Source of the DNA: Punica granatum
Taxonomy: Eukaryota > Streptophyta > Magnoliopsida > Myrtales > Lythraceae
DNA length: 64,000 nucleotides
Reading direction: 5' to 3'
NCBI RefSeq assembly: GCF_007655135.1
Contig: NC_045130.1
Coordinates: 7,502,001-7,566,000 of the forward strand
Shown here: one piece after another, positions 13,216 to 25,056 of the stretch
Position numbering within the stretch: the stretch's first letter is position 1
Layout: each line of letters opens with the position of its first letter
Notes under the pieces: generated by a model
Databases searched by the model: none
What the model was told of the DNA's origin: nothing
What the model saw: the letters and a program-made list of their open reading frames with translations, nothing else
Position numbers and translations under genes: made by a program

Positions 13216-13372
13216 CTTTTTTTGGGTTAAAAGGAGGCCCAAGGTTTAGAACAATGAAAGATAAATCTTAAATAACTAATAAAAGGGCACTAGTAGTTCC
13301 ACTAGGTTTCGAACCTATGACATCTAGGTCAATAGACGAGAGCGTACGCCACTGCGCTACAATCTCTTTTGA
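13216..13372 (-). mobile_element. tRNA-derived SINE 2 of a nested cluster
   Basis: Minus-strand head TGTAGCGCAGTGGCG with box B GGTTCGAAACC, preceded and followed by ATGATATGATTC (about 13,204-13,215 and 13,374-13,385), a clear target-site duplication. It closely resembles SINE 1 in the head region. Confidence 0.65.
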
Positions 13373-13385
13373 TTATGATATGATT

Positions 13386-13570
13386 CTTTTTTCGGTATGA
13401 ATCCTGGTATCCGGAAGTTCAATTGAATTTTGAATAATCCGGTCGAGTGGGTTCGGTCCACTAACGGGTAAAACTTTCCCAACGTGAATTTTCTGCATTT
13501 ACAAGGACTCGAACCTGAAACCCTGCTCAAGCGAAACAAGCGCCGAACTGCTTGAACTAACCCACACCGA
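13386..13570 (-). mobile_element. tRNA-derived SINE 3 of a nested cluster (different family)
   Basis: Minus-strand head AGTTCAAGCAGTTCGGCG (box A-like) and GGTTCGAGTCC (box B), followed by a body unlike SINEs 1 and 2. Flanks TGATTCTTTT (about 13,380) and TGATTCTTTA (about 13,579) suggest it entered the same target sequence used by SINE 2. Confidence 0.6.
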
Positions 13571-13589
13571 TTTATAATGTGATTCTTTA

Positions 13590-15744
13590 ACTATGCTGGC
13601 ACCATTAGACTCTAATTTATTGCCATGTGGAGGCATAACTTCCGAATTCTAACCAGGCATAGTCAAAGAAAATCTCTATATACGTCTTTATTATTTCTCC
13701 TTGACTTTGGAATTATATGAATTTCAAATTAAGGAATAGGGTGGGGTTTACCCTAGGCTCATGATCAAATTGCCTCATTTTCTAGTAGAGGAAAGAAAAG
13801 TACTATAATTATTCATTCAAGCTGCAGAACTTGCTTCAACAAAGCAAGGAAAATAAATGCTTACCCCAAAAAAAAAGGCGAGGAAAATAAATATTAAGCA
13901 CCAGTCATTATGGCACTTTATATAAATTATATGACCAATCACGTAGTTGAAAAGATAAAAAAAATTCGTCTGCGATTTTTGGCATTTAAATAGACTGTTT
14001 ATTAAAGTTCTAATTGTATAAATGTGATTAGGTAGCCCAGATATAAGGGAAGGTAGAAAGATATTGGCGATCACGACATCTAGCTATACTGAGGATTATT
14101 CATAACAAACAATTAATTTGAAGTTTCAGTGGATATAAAATCAGCTAAGAAAAATCCGTGTAGTATCACCATGGTTGTGCTATAACATCACGGGTGCGAA
14201 ATCATCCCGATCAGAAGTCAGGGAAAGATTAGTGCCTGTACTAAGTGTGTGTTTTTTTCTCCAAAATAGCGAGGAGTTCATTCGTTATACATATGGATGC
14301 CAGCGAAAATACTGATCAAACAAATGAGAAATATAATTAAGAACAAAAGTTGGAACTTGAGTGCTGCGAATATGTAAATTGTGGGTGCGGCATGGTAATA
14401 GAAACAGGACCACAGTTGTTTCCCTACCTCTTTATATATCCTGAAACCCTAAATGGTCCAGCCCCCAGCCTCACCATAAATCATTTTACACTCTTCCCCA
14501 TTGCATGTGCAATCATGGCAGACATGCCATGTCCATTACCTAGCTATATTTTTACTGTACTTGTATGTCGGTTCGGTCGTTAAGGCTCTGTCATCGTGGT
14601 CGGACTGACCAAGTTAAAATCCTACCAGGGCAGGTTCATTATCTATGGATGTCTGATTTTGGTGGTCCTTGGTGGGTGCATTAGATAGCTTCTGTCCAAA
14701 ATACAAATGTATATGAAGGATGAGATCTTTGTAGAGCAACCTACACATTGCCAATTGTTACAAGTCCAAAAAAAAAAAAGTGAAAGCCATAATTTTCCGA
14801 ACATTATTCATGAACGATAACAGTGACTTTTGTTTTCTTCCCCCCCAACAAATATCCAAGTGATCAGACAACGGGAAGCCCCGAAAAAAGAGTCTTTAAT
14901 ATAGTCTTCCAAGGCAGAGCCAAAATAACAACCTAACTGCAGGGAACACACTTCTCTGCAAGGCCTAGTAGATAAATTTCTCGAACGCGTTTAGTTGGTT
15001 CCTTGGCTTTATGCTTGAGTTAGAGTGATCTGCATACGCTGTGGCTGCGGTACATGTTCATGTCGATATATGTGACACTAGCACTGGTGGTGCAAGCACG
15101 AATGGCGTTACATTATGGTGTTTGTACAATTACATGTTAGTATATTTAGATTACATCGTATAATACAACTAATTGTGCAGTGTTTAACATTAAGAACTTC
15201 CTCTTAGAGGTTTGGATGGCTTGATTTAATTGGTAATTAAAGCTGATGAAATAGGCTGTGTAAGAGACGGCCCAATGTTTTACGAAAAATATTAAACACA
15301 AAAAAAAAATTAATGATGACGAAAATTAACATCGAAAGCAAAAGGAGAGTTTCTCTTGAGGTATTCAGGAAAAAAAGAGAGCTTCTCTTGAGGTTGGAAA
15401 ATAATATACGTAAAGAGTAGTGTGACTACAATATATGTTAATGAATTGACCAAGATGAAACGAAAAATATCTTACGAAAATGCAAAAGAAAACATCCATT
15501 GATCTTCCTCTTTCGTAAATTATATAATTCATATGCCTGATAAACAACAATTTTTTTGTGAACCTAATAAAACAATATGAGTAGTGACAAAGTTTCTTCA
15601 TGTTCATTTTTTATCCCCTAAAAGTTATATAAAAAAGTTTGCGAGAATATAATATAATACGCCAAATTCTCCCATACAAAGCCCAAAAGTATACAACTTT
15701 GTAAAATTAGAAAATAGAATTACATTAGATTTAGAATTAGAGTT
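13590..15744. other. Intergenic, no gene seen
   Basis: The only open frames are short and lack homology cues. The 14,350-14,583 frame, which starts MELECCEYVNCGCG, is isolated and not supported by splice sites or neighbours. Confidence 0.5.
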
Positions 15745-15750
15745 AGATTT

Positions 15751-15980
15751 AGGGTCCGTCTAACATGATAACGAGTTACGATAAAATATTATTTGATACT
15801 TTCAATACAAGTGTCTAATATTTCAGTTCAAATGCTAAGTACTTTTGGTACTAGTGATTAGCACGAGTGTTTTTTAGTTGTACTTTTCAATTAGTTTTTC
15901 AGTTCAGTATTTAGTATTTTGTATAGTGTATTTCAAATAGTAAAAGTTGAATTGATACTATGTCATATTAGAATTTCCCT
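15751..15980. mobile_element. MITE, family 2, copy 1
   Basis: Terminal inverted repeats AGGGTCCGTCTAACATGATA (left) and AGGGAAATTCTAATATGACA (reverse complement of right) enclose 230 bp that align with the element at 50,189-50,490. AGATTT on both sides (15,745-15,750 and 15,981-15,986) may be a target duplication. Non-coding. Confidence 0.6.
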
Positions 15981-15989
15981 AGATTTAGA

Positions 15990-17580
15990 TTCGAATATGC
16001 ATGTATTGGTGGGTGCAAAGATTGGGCTTGGCAAAAGGTTATATGTGAGTTGGGCTGGGTTTTGGATATCCTGAGGTCCATATGGTTTTTCGGCTTTTTG
16101 ATGGGCCTAAGAAACTTATCCCCTCTCCAACTTCATGGGCCCGCGTTACAATCCTTCAAAGGCTTGTTTGGTTTGGGGTCTCGAAACCGAAATAGAGAGA
16201 GAATCCGAATGAGGCAGAATGCGATGGAATTAGAAAGAAATGACAATTCTCTCTCCTTTTTTCTTTTTCTTTTTTATTTATTTAGTAAGGAAGCAAAATT
16301 CAATTCAATTATACCATTTTCTTATAAAAAGGAAAAGAAGGCACCTTGGCTTGGAGGTGAGGATTCGTATCAACAGGCAATTATCGTACGAGGCCAGGAA
16401 CCGAGATTAACGAGATATATGCACCAGGCTGGTGGCCTAACTAAATGGGCTATGAACAAGCAGCCCAAACATAGTGGTACCTTATCTTATTGGTCCGGCA
16501 TTAGCCTGTAGCGTTGTCACTCCACGGATCTCATGTCACTTGTGTTGAGGAGGATTTTGTTTTTTTTTGTTTTCCAAAACGAGGAAGATATTTTTTATTA
16601 GATTTTTCTGTGTAGGTGCCGGCGACCTCAGAGGTGCGGTCGGAACCGCTGGCCGACGGCTCCAGCCCCTCCTTTTCTTTCCGATTATTCCGTTCCCATC
16701 CTTCCTTCAAAAAAAAATTGAAATTTAATTTTTATTTGAAAATATTAAATCAATATTTTTTGTGGCATGTGGCTTTGTCATACTGGTTGGCAAATCCACG
16801 TCAGCCTCCTTCAGCGGAAAAAAGTGACAGCATGACCAAATTAGTAAAAATGTGAGAGGATGAGAACGAAAATGACAAAAAAAAATTGGGACCAAAGTAA
16901 CAAAAATACTGAAGGTTGAGGATCATAAGTGTTTTTTTCAACTTTTTCTTGAAAATGTTAAAAAAAAAAGATTATATAGAGATCTGACTGAGAAGGGGGG
17001 AAGGGGCGGTGGTGGCCCTAATCTTGGCCACCACCACCCTAATCAAGGTCGCTAGTGACCTTGCTCGAGTGGTGGTCGTCAAGGCCGAGGCCACCACTGC
17101 TTGAATCATTCGTCTCTCTCTTTGATTTCTAGAGAGAAAGAGAGGAACGCAATCAGAGTAGCTGCGGTCGTCAGTGAATTCCTTTGTGTCTGTGGGGGTC
17201 GACGACGAAACCTCTAACGCTTCGTTTTCCTCTTCCTTTTCGATTTTAGAAGAGAGAGAAGGATGATTGAGGTTAGTAGTAGCCGGGATTGGGGCCATGA
17301 CCACCCTCCTCAGCCGTCGTCCTTTCCCCTCTCTCTTTCCCTCTCCTTCTTTGTCCCAAAGCCGAGACTGATTAGTAAACTATGTAAAAGTTGAGGGGCA
17401 CCACTGCGAAAATTATAAAAAGCCCCAGCAATCCGAGTCACTACACCTACTTTTTTTACTATCGTCCATTTAGTCGTAGTGGAAGTAATGATCCGAGAAA
17501 ATCCCCACAATGCCAAAGGTGGCATTCACGCACTTATTGATTTTTCTAAGAAAGGCTCGTGCGCTTAGTGTAATAAAATG
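15990..17580. other. Intergenic, no supported gene
   Basis: It contains a 153-codon open frame at 16,050-16,511 with no recognisable domain, and a GC-rich patch at about 16,990-17,300. Neither has splice signals or motifs that would justify a gene call. Confidence 0.45.
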
Positions 17581-17583
17581 GAA

Positions 17584-18213
17584 AATATAATAATTAATAA
17601 ATGAATATGAATAATCTCATTAGGTATCAAATCTGAAACATCTTAATTACGAGACGAAAGCGTGCTTCACTATCACTATACTTTTTTTTTCACTAATTTG
17701 TTTGGCCAATATAAAACTCTTATATTGACTATCCAGTCCTCGCCGCCTATGGAGGACGATAAGTATAATGAATTTCAAACCTTGAATTTTCAGCAGAGGA
17801 AGACAACCAGCCGTCAACATTTCCTATAATATCCATGAGCCATTCCTCCCCGGCAGTAACCTTCAGCATTATAGTTCAGTGACAACCTTGTAGTCCCATT
17901 AGATATGAATAGCTAATAAAGAAGCACGAATAATCACATTAGATATCGAACTTAAAACTTATTAGTTATAATAAGAGTGCGTACTCCACGAGCGCTACAT
18001 TTTTTTTTTTCACTAATTTGTTTGGTCCAAATAATACTCTTATATTGACTGTCCAGTCCTCGCCGCCTATGGAGGACGATAAATATAATAAATTCCGAAC
18101 CTTGAATTTTCAACAGAGGACGATAACTAGCCGTCAACATTTCCAATAAAATCCACGAGCGACTCCTCCCCGGCAGCAACCTGAAGCATTATAGTTTAGT
18201 GACAACCTCGTAG
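17584..18213. repeat. 320-bp tandem duplication forming the OMT1 promoter
   Basis: Two direct copies (about 17,575-17,894 and 17,895-18,213, offset 320 bp) match along their length, for example CACTAATTTGTTTGG at 17,691 and 18,011 and AGTGACAACC at 17,878 and 18,198. Each copy begins with a minus-strand SINE-like segment ending in a T run, then a block with TATGGAGGACGATAA and a TATA-like ATATAATA. The OMT1 start codon follows copy 2 by 8 bp. Copy 1 has lost the ATG. Confidence 0.85.
18083..18090 (+). promoter_or_regulatory. TATA-like element upstream of OMT1
   Basis: ATATAATA about 135 bp upstream of the OMT1 ATG, in duplication copy 2. The equivalent site in copy 1 is GTATAATG. Position is plausible for a plant core promoter, but the motif is weak. 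Confidence 0.35.
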
Positions 18214-18221
18214 AAGAGCTC

Positions 18222-19645
18222 ATGGAGAATCGCATGACCATGTCCACCGTTGAAGAGGCAGGAGAGCAGAGGAGCAGCCTGGATGCTCTGCAACTCGCGG
18301 GCGCCTCTGTTCTCCCCATGGCTCTGAAGACGGCGGTCGAGCTCGGGGTGCTCGATATCATCCACAGGGCAGGTCCCGGAGCGGAGCTCTCCGCTTCTCA
18401 GATTGTCTCCAAGCTCGACAGCAAGAACCCGAGAGCTGCCTACTTGCTTGATCATATGCTCTGCCTCCTCGCCACCCACTCCGTCCTGACCTGCTCTGTG
18501 TCCCCCGCCCATCAGTCCGACGGAAGTCAAAGTCAGAGCTGCCAGAGGGTTTATGGGCTAGCCCCTGTTTCTAAGTACTTCATCAAGGACGAACAAGGAG
18601 GGTCTCTGTCTCCTCTGCTGCACTTGATTCAGCACCGGGTTGTCCTGGATATGTGGTAAGCCTTGATCTGTCGCTAAACATTAGGACCGATGTCGCTGAA
18701 AGATAATATGACACTGACGGCCTTCTTGGCATGACCGTGGAATCAGGTTTCACTGGAAGGACGCAATCTTGGAAGGGGGGCTTCCATTTGAAAAGGCACA
18801 CGGGATGAGTACGATGTCGTATATCCACAAGGATGCCAGATTCGGCGAGAACTTCTGGGAAACGATGAATGATTTGAACAAGCTGTTCGTGGTCCAGATG
18901 TTGGAAGCCTACAAGGGATTCGAGGGCTTGAGGTCATTGGTCGATGTGGGAGGTCGCGATGGGTCTGTTCTTAAAATGATCATCTCCAAGTACCCGTCGA
19001 TTAAGGGCGTCAACTTTGACTTGCCGTCGGTGATCGAAAAGGCGCCCTCTATTGAAGGTAAAACACAAATGATGAAAGGAAAAGGATGATGATTAATTAC
19101 TTTGTGTGCTGTGTGGTTGGTTTCTGATCCATGTCGAACTGCAGGAGTTGAGAATGTTGGTGGAGACATGATTCAAGGCGTTCCGAAAGGCGAGGCCATT
19201 TTAATAAAGGTGAGGAAACTAACTATTATGCGATTAGCAAACTCGTACATACGATTAGGTTCATTTGATAGCATGCTGGGCAATGCGGAGTCAGAGCTTC
19301 CGCAGTGCTGATCGAGTTACTGACTTGTTCTGTGATTGCCAACAGTGGGTACTCCACTCTTGGACCGACGAAGAGTGCGTGAAGGTATTCAAGAACTGCC
19401 ACGAATCCTTGCCGGAGAATGGGAAAGTGATGGTGGTTGATTTCGTGATTCCTGAAGCGCCCGATGCCAGCCTCGCCGTCCAGAGCGTGTTTCAACTGTG
19501 CATGTTCATGCTTAGCATGAATCCTAATAGGAACGAGAGGACGGAGAAGGACTTCGATTCTCTGGCAAAAGCAGCCGGGTTCGCGGGCGTTCGAGTTTTT
19601 CCCTGTGGTTACGGATTCTCCCTCATCGAGATATACAAAAACTGA
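18222..19645 (+). CDS. COMT-like O-methyltransferase (OMT1), four exons
   Basis: A SAM-dependent O-methyltransferase of the plant COMT (caffeate/5-hydroxyferulate type) family, presumably cytosolic and acting on a phenolic acceptor; the substrate cannot be read from sequence. My exons are 18,222-18,655, 18,747-19,057, 19,145-19,209 and 19,346-19,645, all GT..AG, giving 369 aa, normal for the family. An N-terminal dimerisation region (SVLPMALKTAVELGVLDII) is followed by SAM-binding motif I LVDVGGRDGS at about 209-218 (family usual GGGTG/GGGDG). ENVGGDM, the catalytic-base His in WVLHSW (H274), and ERTEKDF near the C terminus follow. One oddity: the acid after the next strand, usually Glu in COMT, is Asp here (VMVVDFVIPE). 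Its promoter is duplicated, and a close paralogue lies at 41.6 kb. The frame is intact, so it is probably functional. Confidence 0.9.
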
Positions 19646-20640
19646 GATGATCTGTGGTTAGAATACATCTGATTCCAAATCCTACTGGTTTGGAGTTATT
19701 CCTTCTTTAATTATCTTCATCTTAGAATAAATAAATGAGAGTTTCTGATGATCATCTTAGAATAAATAATGAGAGTTATTCCGTGGTTTGGGTAAAGTTT
19801 ATAATCTCTATATCCGGATTTTAATGTACTTCTTTCTGTCCTAAACTTTAGGTTTCCAATTTTCGTTTAATCGGCAAAAATGTGGTCTGTAATGATAATG
19901 TTGTACCTCGGCCACATAACTACTCATAAAATGCCTAGCTAATTTTAATTTGACTTTTCAATAATCTAATTAGAATATCATGATCACAATATAATAACAC
20001 TTAAGTAGCCCACTAATGTTAAGTGACAAACTTTACCCGTAATAGGATCCGATATTCAATAAAAAAATCTCGTCGTCACAGTCAAGTCAACCAAGCAAGA
20101 ATTATAGTCTCAGTCAACATATTAGCTCAAGCTTGTATTATTCGATAAAAGGATATTTCTAAGATCGTAAATAAAAAAGATACTACTTAAATTGGTGATA
20201 CATTAAAATAGTCGACGTAAGTTGATTATAGGTAATTTGGTGATTGTTTGAAAGAAATTTATAGTGAACTAACCTTACTCGAACATATTTTAATCGGATT
20301 CGTTCGACGTCTAAATATTAGGTGGTGTTGCTCGACAAAAATAGTTTGTATACTTACATTAAATAATAAATAAATAAATAATTGAAATTTAAAAAAATGA
20401 TGAGATCCTATGTGAAATAAACATTTTAATTTGCGTGAGAATTAACCCGGTTAAATCTAAACTGATCAGGATCGTAGGCTTTTCGGATATTAAGTGATGT
20501 CCTAAACATTGCCATGGTTCCGCTGCTTCACAAGGAGCCAGTGGAAAAATGAAAGCTTTTTTCCGAACCTCAGATAAAGAACCCATATCGGTATTTTTTA
20601 AAAAAATAGAGAAATCAGCAGCATATTGATAAAATTTATA
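19646..20640. other. OMT1 3' flank and intergenic DNA
   Basis: A GAATAAATAA-type sequence at 19,726 and 19,752 could serve as polyadenylation signal for OMT1; the two lie in a short local duplication (TTAGAATAAATAA and GAGAGTT). Beyond that no gene is seen. Confidence 0.45.
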
Positions 20641-20688
20641 TACTTTGATTAAAAAAGTTTAAAAATTGAAAATTAAATAAATTAAAAA

Positions 20689-20722
20689 GAGAGAGAGAGA
20701 GAGGGGGGGGGGGGGGGGGGGG
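20689..20722. repeat. (GA)n followed by a 20-base G run
   Basis: GAGAGA dinucleotides run into an uninterrupted G run at 20,703-20,722. A second shorter G-rich stretch occurs at 20,843-20,858, between the two copies of the next repeat. Confidence 0.85.
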
Positions 20723-20970
20723 TGGGGAACAAACCTGGAATAATTTCTTGTTAATGATAACGATTGATCATTTATATAATCTGTAATAATTTGGAAAACA
20801 ATCTTTAATCTTTCTTTTAATATACTAAAACTCTTGTACCCGGTGGGGGAGGGGGGGACGAACCTGGAGCAATTTCTTGTTAATGACAATGATTGGCCAT
20901 TTATATAATCTTTTAATAATTTGGAAAACAATCTTTAATCTTTCTTTTAATATACTATAACTCTTGTACA
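20723..20970. repeat. Direct tandem repeat of about 132 bp, two copies
   Basis: Both copies begin with a G-rich stretch, then GAACAAACCTGGAATAATTTC or GACGAACCTGGAGCAATTTC, and end in TTTCTTTTAATATACTA and ACTCTTGTAC. Copies lie at about 20,703-20,838 and 20,843-20,970. The ACTCTTGTAC end also starts the repeat into which the retrotransposon inserted. Confidence 0.75.
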
Positions 20971-21062
20971 TAAAATCATGTGGGACTCTCATAATTTTTT
21001 ATTTTTCATCTTTTTATTTATTTATTTTTTGCATAAAACTCTTGTCCATTCTAAACTCACAT
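20955..21062. repeat. Target repeat of the retrotransposon, left part
   Basis: Phrases such as AAAACTCTTGTCCATTCTAAA and CACATCAAACCACATGTCAAGC recur at 21,031-21,062, 39,623-39,650, 39,721-39,775 and 40,501-40,550. With the retroelement removed they form an imperfect tandem array, so the element inserted inside one unit. Confidence 0.75.
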
Positions 21063-22293
21063 TGTCAGCACCTAATTTTGGTCCACCGGCTTCAGAAGGG
21101 CAGAATCGTCGTTTTTGCCATCCGTGAGGGAAGTATTTCCGATTAATTACCCTAGTAGCCACGACTTTTCGGAGATAGCACATTTTCCTAATCTAGCACC
21201 AAATTTGTGATTTTTCAGAATAATAATACCATTTGGGACATTTTCGAATTTCGCGTACATCGACGTCAATTTTCGAAATTCGGGACAAAATTCGAGATTG
21301 AAAATAATTTTATTGTATAATATCGATCATCAAATTTTTCGGAGCGTAATGGCGGTCTCGAATTATTGTTCCGACGTCCGATCAAGAAGACGAGATTTTA
21401 AATTTTGTACGCGCGTCGATTTTGAAATTCGGAAAAAAAAAAAAAAAAAAAAAAGAAGCAACGGTCAGAAGTCAGTGACTTCTTACCGCTGCTCCCCTCC
21501 CATCATTTCCTTTCCTGTTCTTCTTCTTCCTCTTTTCTTCATTTCTTTTTTCTTTTTCCTCTTCTTCTCCTTCCCTGCCAGGACGGAACCGAGCCGATGG
21601 AACCCGAGCCTGCCGACTCCTCTGCACACGCCAACTCTTCTGCGCACGCGACTTCTCGAACACGCCAACGATTTTTGACACGCGATCTCTCTCTCTCTCT
21701 CTCTCTCGCTCTCTCAGTTTTTCGGGACAAGAAAACCGAAGCTCACGGTCGAAAAAAAGGAGAGGAAACCCGCAGCTGAAAAAAAAAAAAAACTCTCTCG
21801 AGCTCACGGATTCTCGCCCTCAGCTCGTTCGGACATCGACCCCTCAGCTCGAACGAAAAAAAATCCGGAGCTCATCGATTCTCCCAAAAAATATTTTCCC
21901 ACAGCTCACGTTCTCCCTTAGCTTACCCGGATTTCCCACACAGCTGAAACTCCCGAAAAACTCCAGCTATCACACGGATTCTTCGAGAGTTCGATTTCCG
22001 GAATTTCTCTCAGCTCACACGCCCTCGGAAACCCGGAGCTCGAACCCGGACCGAAACCCTCAGCTCGACCCGCGCCTCACCCCCAGCTCACGGGCGACCT
22101 TCGGATCCCTCATCGACTTCGCCCTCGCCTCTCGCGCCATACCTCAGCTCGCTCTCCCGACGCTCAACCACCCGAACTACCCCTCTTCTTCCTCTGTGTT
22201 CAGTGTGTAGCTAATCGGGTCGTTACATTTTTTTCGGGTTGAACAGATCGCCCAGCCCCGCAGCACAGACCGGGTCCAGCAGCGCCGATCCAC

Positions 22294-22400
22294 ACCAGCT
22301 GCGGACGGCCCAGCCCAGCTCGCGTCGGCCCAGCCCAGCTCGCGTCGGCCCAGCCCAGCTCGCGTCAGTCCAGTCCAGCTCGCGTCCGCCCACTCGGCCC
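22294..22400. repeat. 20-bp GC-rich tandem repeat inside the 5' LTR
   Basis: Units of the type CAGCCCAGCTCGCGTCGGCC repeat in tandem. The 3' LTR (36,835-36,920) has one unit fewer plus an altered first unit, so copy number changed after or during insertion. Confidence 0.75.
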
Positions 22401-22764
22401 GGTCCACTCCCACTGAAGCTCGGCCCAGTCAGCCCGGCCCAACTCGTCCAACATTTTAAATTTTTTACTTTTTTTCTTTTCCTTTTCTGATTTACAGAAT
22501 CACCCCTCAACTTCCCGAATTAGGTAAATCCTTTACTTAGTGGCATGTTTAGGGCTCATTTTCTGAATATCTATGTTTGCTTGGATGAATATGATGCGAA
22601 ATGAATGTTATTGGGCTGTGCGAGTGATCGGATTTGTCTCAAACTCGATTTTACGGACTTTTCGTTTTGTCTCATTTCAGTACAGAGGACGCATTTTTTT
22701 ATTTTTAGATCTGCTCGGAATTTAAAAATGGTTTCCAGTCAAGTCCCGGTCATTTTAACTTCTC

Positions 22765-22965
22765 CAGATCAGTCCTGAACTTTTCGGAATTTTTGAATCA
22801 GTCCCTGAACTTTTCGGAATTCTTAAATCAGTCCCTAAACTTTCGGAATTTTCACATTAGTCCCCGAACTTTTCGAATTTTCACATCAGTCCCTGAACTT
22901 TTCGGAATTCTCAAATCAGTCCCTGAACTTTTCGGAATTTTCAAATCAGTCCTGAACATTTTCCA
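22765..22965. repeat. Tandem repeat, about 30-bp unit, inside the LTR
   Basis: Six successive copies of a unit containing TCAGTCCCTGAACTTTTCGG followed by AATTTT or AATTCT. The same array occurs at 37,286-37,486 in the 3' LTR with the same copy number. Confidence 0.85.
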
Positions 22966-25056
22966 AAGGACATCCAGCCCTTTACTACTTGGATCACCGA
23001 CCGACAACGTATGTGCCATGTTTAAATATTTTATTCCTGTAATTATATGTATACGGCATGACGTGTGTGTTTTGCATGATTTTTCGCTCTCCATGAATCG
23101 GTGTCGTTTTATCGATTTCGTTGATATCACGTTTTGTGTGTATGTTTGTATGTATTTATCATGATCATGGCGGCACCGGTTATGTAAATTTGTATGTTCG
23201 TCGTGCTTGATGCGGTAAAATGCTCTTGATCCGTGTTTAAATGCTTTATTATCGTTTAAATCGAAACCTCACATGAACCGGGTTAATCATGCAAACTCGA
23301 CCTAAAATTAATTTTTTAAATCCTAAGATGGTCGGGAATTAGGATCCGCATCGGACGGTCCATCAATGATCGGCTCGACGGTCTGAAACTCGAATATTTA
23401 GAGCATTTGGCAAAACATTAATCAATTTAATCAATAATTTCACTAACGGGGTAATTGGACGTTCATGCGATTGATTAATTCGCTTGGCCCTAATAATTTT
23501 GTACGAATTAGTAATAAGCCGGTAACACGCGTCGATAGGTTGCAAACATGCGTTGGTGCCCTTTTCAAAGCTCGTAAATTTTATCAAAATCGAGACACGT
23601 GGCTCGATGTGACATGGACGTCTAGGAAAATCTTGCGCGACTTGACTCGAGGCATCACCTGATTTCAGGAAACTCAGGTCGGGACGTGGAAGTTTTTCTT
23701 AGATCACTTCCGGATAGATTAACCGATCTTTTGACTCTTTTAGGGTTCTTGACAACCCTAGAAAATTCAAGGGATCGGTTAGCGCCGGTCACAGGCCGAG
23801 GTGGCCCGCACCGCGTAATCTCTCTTTCCCGAAGACAATTTTTCACCTCAAGGGCAAAATCGTCTATTTGCAACCTAGCGACACCCCCTAGGATTAGAAT
23901 AAGAGAAACATTATGGTATTGGGGTAGGGATGGGCTACCTATCTAGGCGCAGGTTCATCTGCATAGCCCGCTCTATCCGACCGATGAGTTTTTGTTATTC
24001 TAGCATAGTCTCGGGTAGTTAGTTCGGGTGGATTGGCTCAAAATACAAACACCGGACTAATTATATACCTGGTTAAGACAAAAACGGGCAATAGCGGGAT
24101 AAGCGTTAGGTTCTAGGACTTACGAGCGGAATCCATATTCGGTAATAACTTGTAACAACCATAGTGTCACAACATAGAACAATTCTAAAAGCAATCCACA
24201 AACATAAGATTTGACAACAGACGTCACGTACGTCAAGTTCTCGAAAATAATGCCAAGTGCGAAATACCTTCCCGAGGCGATCCTTGATCGATTTCACACC
24301 TTATACCCACTTTGTCTGTTTAGGGTAGGATTTGCATGCCAAGATACCCCGGTTAATAATTGGTTAATTCACGTAAATTCGGCAATAATAAAACCCAATT
24401 GTTTGTTTATTTATGCCCGTTTTGTTACATTATTGCACTTGTTTTGTTTTGCGGATCGAGCCTGATCCCTTAGGACACGATACATAGGGGGTCCAACGCC
24501 CCAACCGTAGATCACGGGGTCTAATCCCCTAACACTGAGCGCGCATCTTAATTTCAATTCCAGTCTTTCAAACCACACGGTGAGCACAAGTGGAATAATA
24601 ACCGAACGCGATTCGACCGGGATTCAGTTGTAATTTGTATTTTACTTATTTGAGAGGACAATGTAAGGATTTATGTTGTACATTTATTCATGTAAGAATC
24701 CCGGTCGGAGAGTGGACGGTCGGAATGTTCCTTCGAATTTACGATGTCAAAACGCGTAAGATTGAGCGGAACTTAATTAAGCGGTAATTAAATTAAAATG
24801 GCAAGCCTAGACAAGCTAGAGTACCGATAGGGCATGCGAGATATAGGCTCGCATGTAACAGAACCCCCGAATTCGGAACCTCAGGTTTCGCAGACCATAT
24901 GCCTTAGCAATTAGGTGTACCCCGTACCCCTAGACCCGGGTAACTTGCTGGCCCTCGACCTTCGGGTCGTAAAATGGCAAGTGGCGACTCCTTCTCACGT
25001 GCGTCCGTCGCGCGTCCCCGGGAAGGTGGACACTCCCAAGCCGCGTTGCATAGGCG

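Larger units (their letters stand above)
21063..25056 (+). repeat. 5' LTR (truncated at its 3' end)
   Basis: Matches 35,613-39,580 almost throughout, starting TGTCAGCACC. Similarity stops abruptly after TTGCATAGGCG at 25,056. The last 42 bp present in the 3' LTR are missing here. It contains a CT-rich leader (about 21,500-21,580), a 20-bp GC-rich tandem repeat (CCCAGCTCGCGTCGGCC type, about 22,300-22,400), and six copies of an AGTCCCTGAACTTTTCGG repeat (22,765-22,965). No long protein frame is present; those seen are low-complexity. Confidence 0.93.

Noticed and set aside
14350..14583. 77-codon plus frame with a Cys-rich start
   Set aside because: Cys spacing fits no secreted-peptide family I recognise, and there is no signal peptide or supporting context.
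16050..16511. 153-codon plus-strand frame
   Set aside because: No recognisable domain, low-complexity segments, no promoter or splice context.
21472..21807. Arg/Glu-rich minus frames in the LTR, repeated at 36,015-36,347
   Set aside because: Low-complexity translation of CT-rich LTR sequence; the two copies reflect LTR identity, not a conserved gene.
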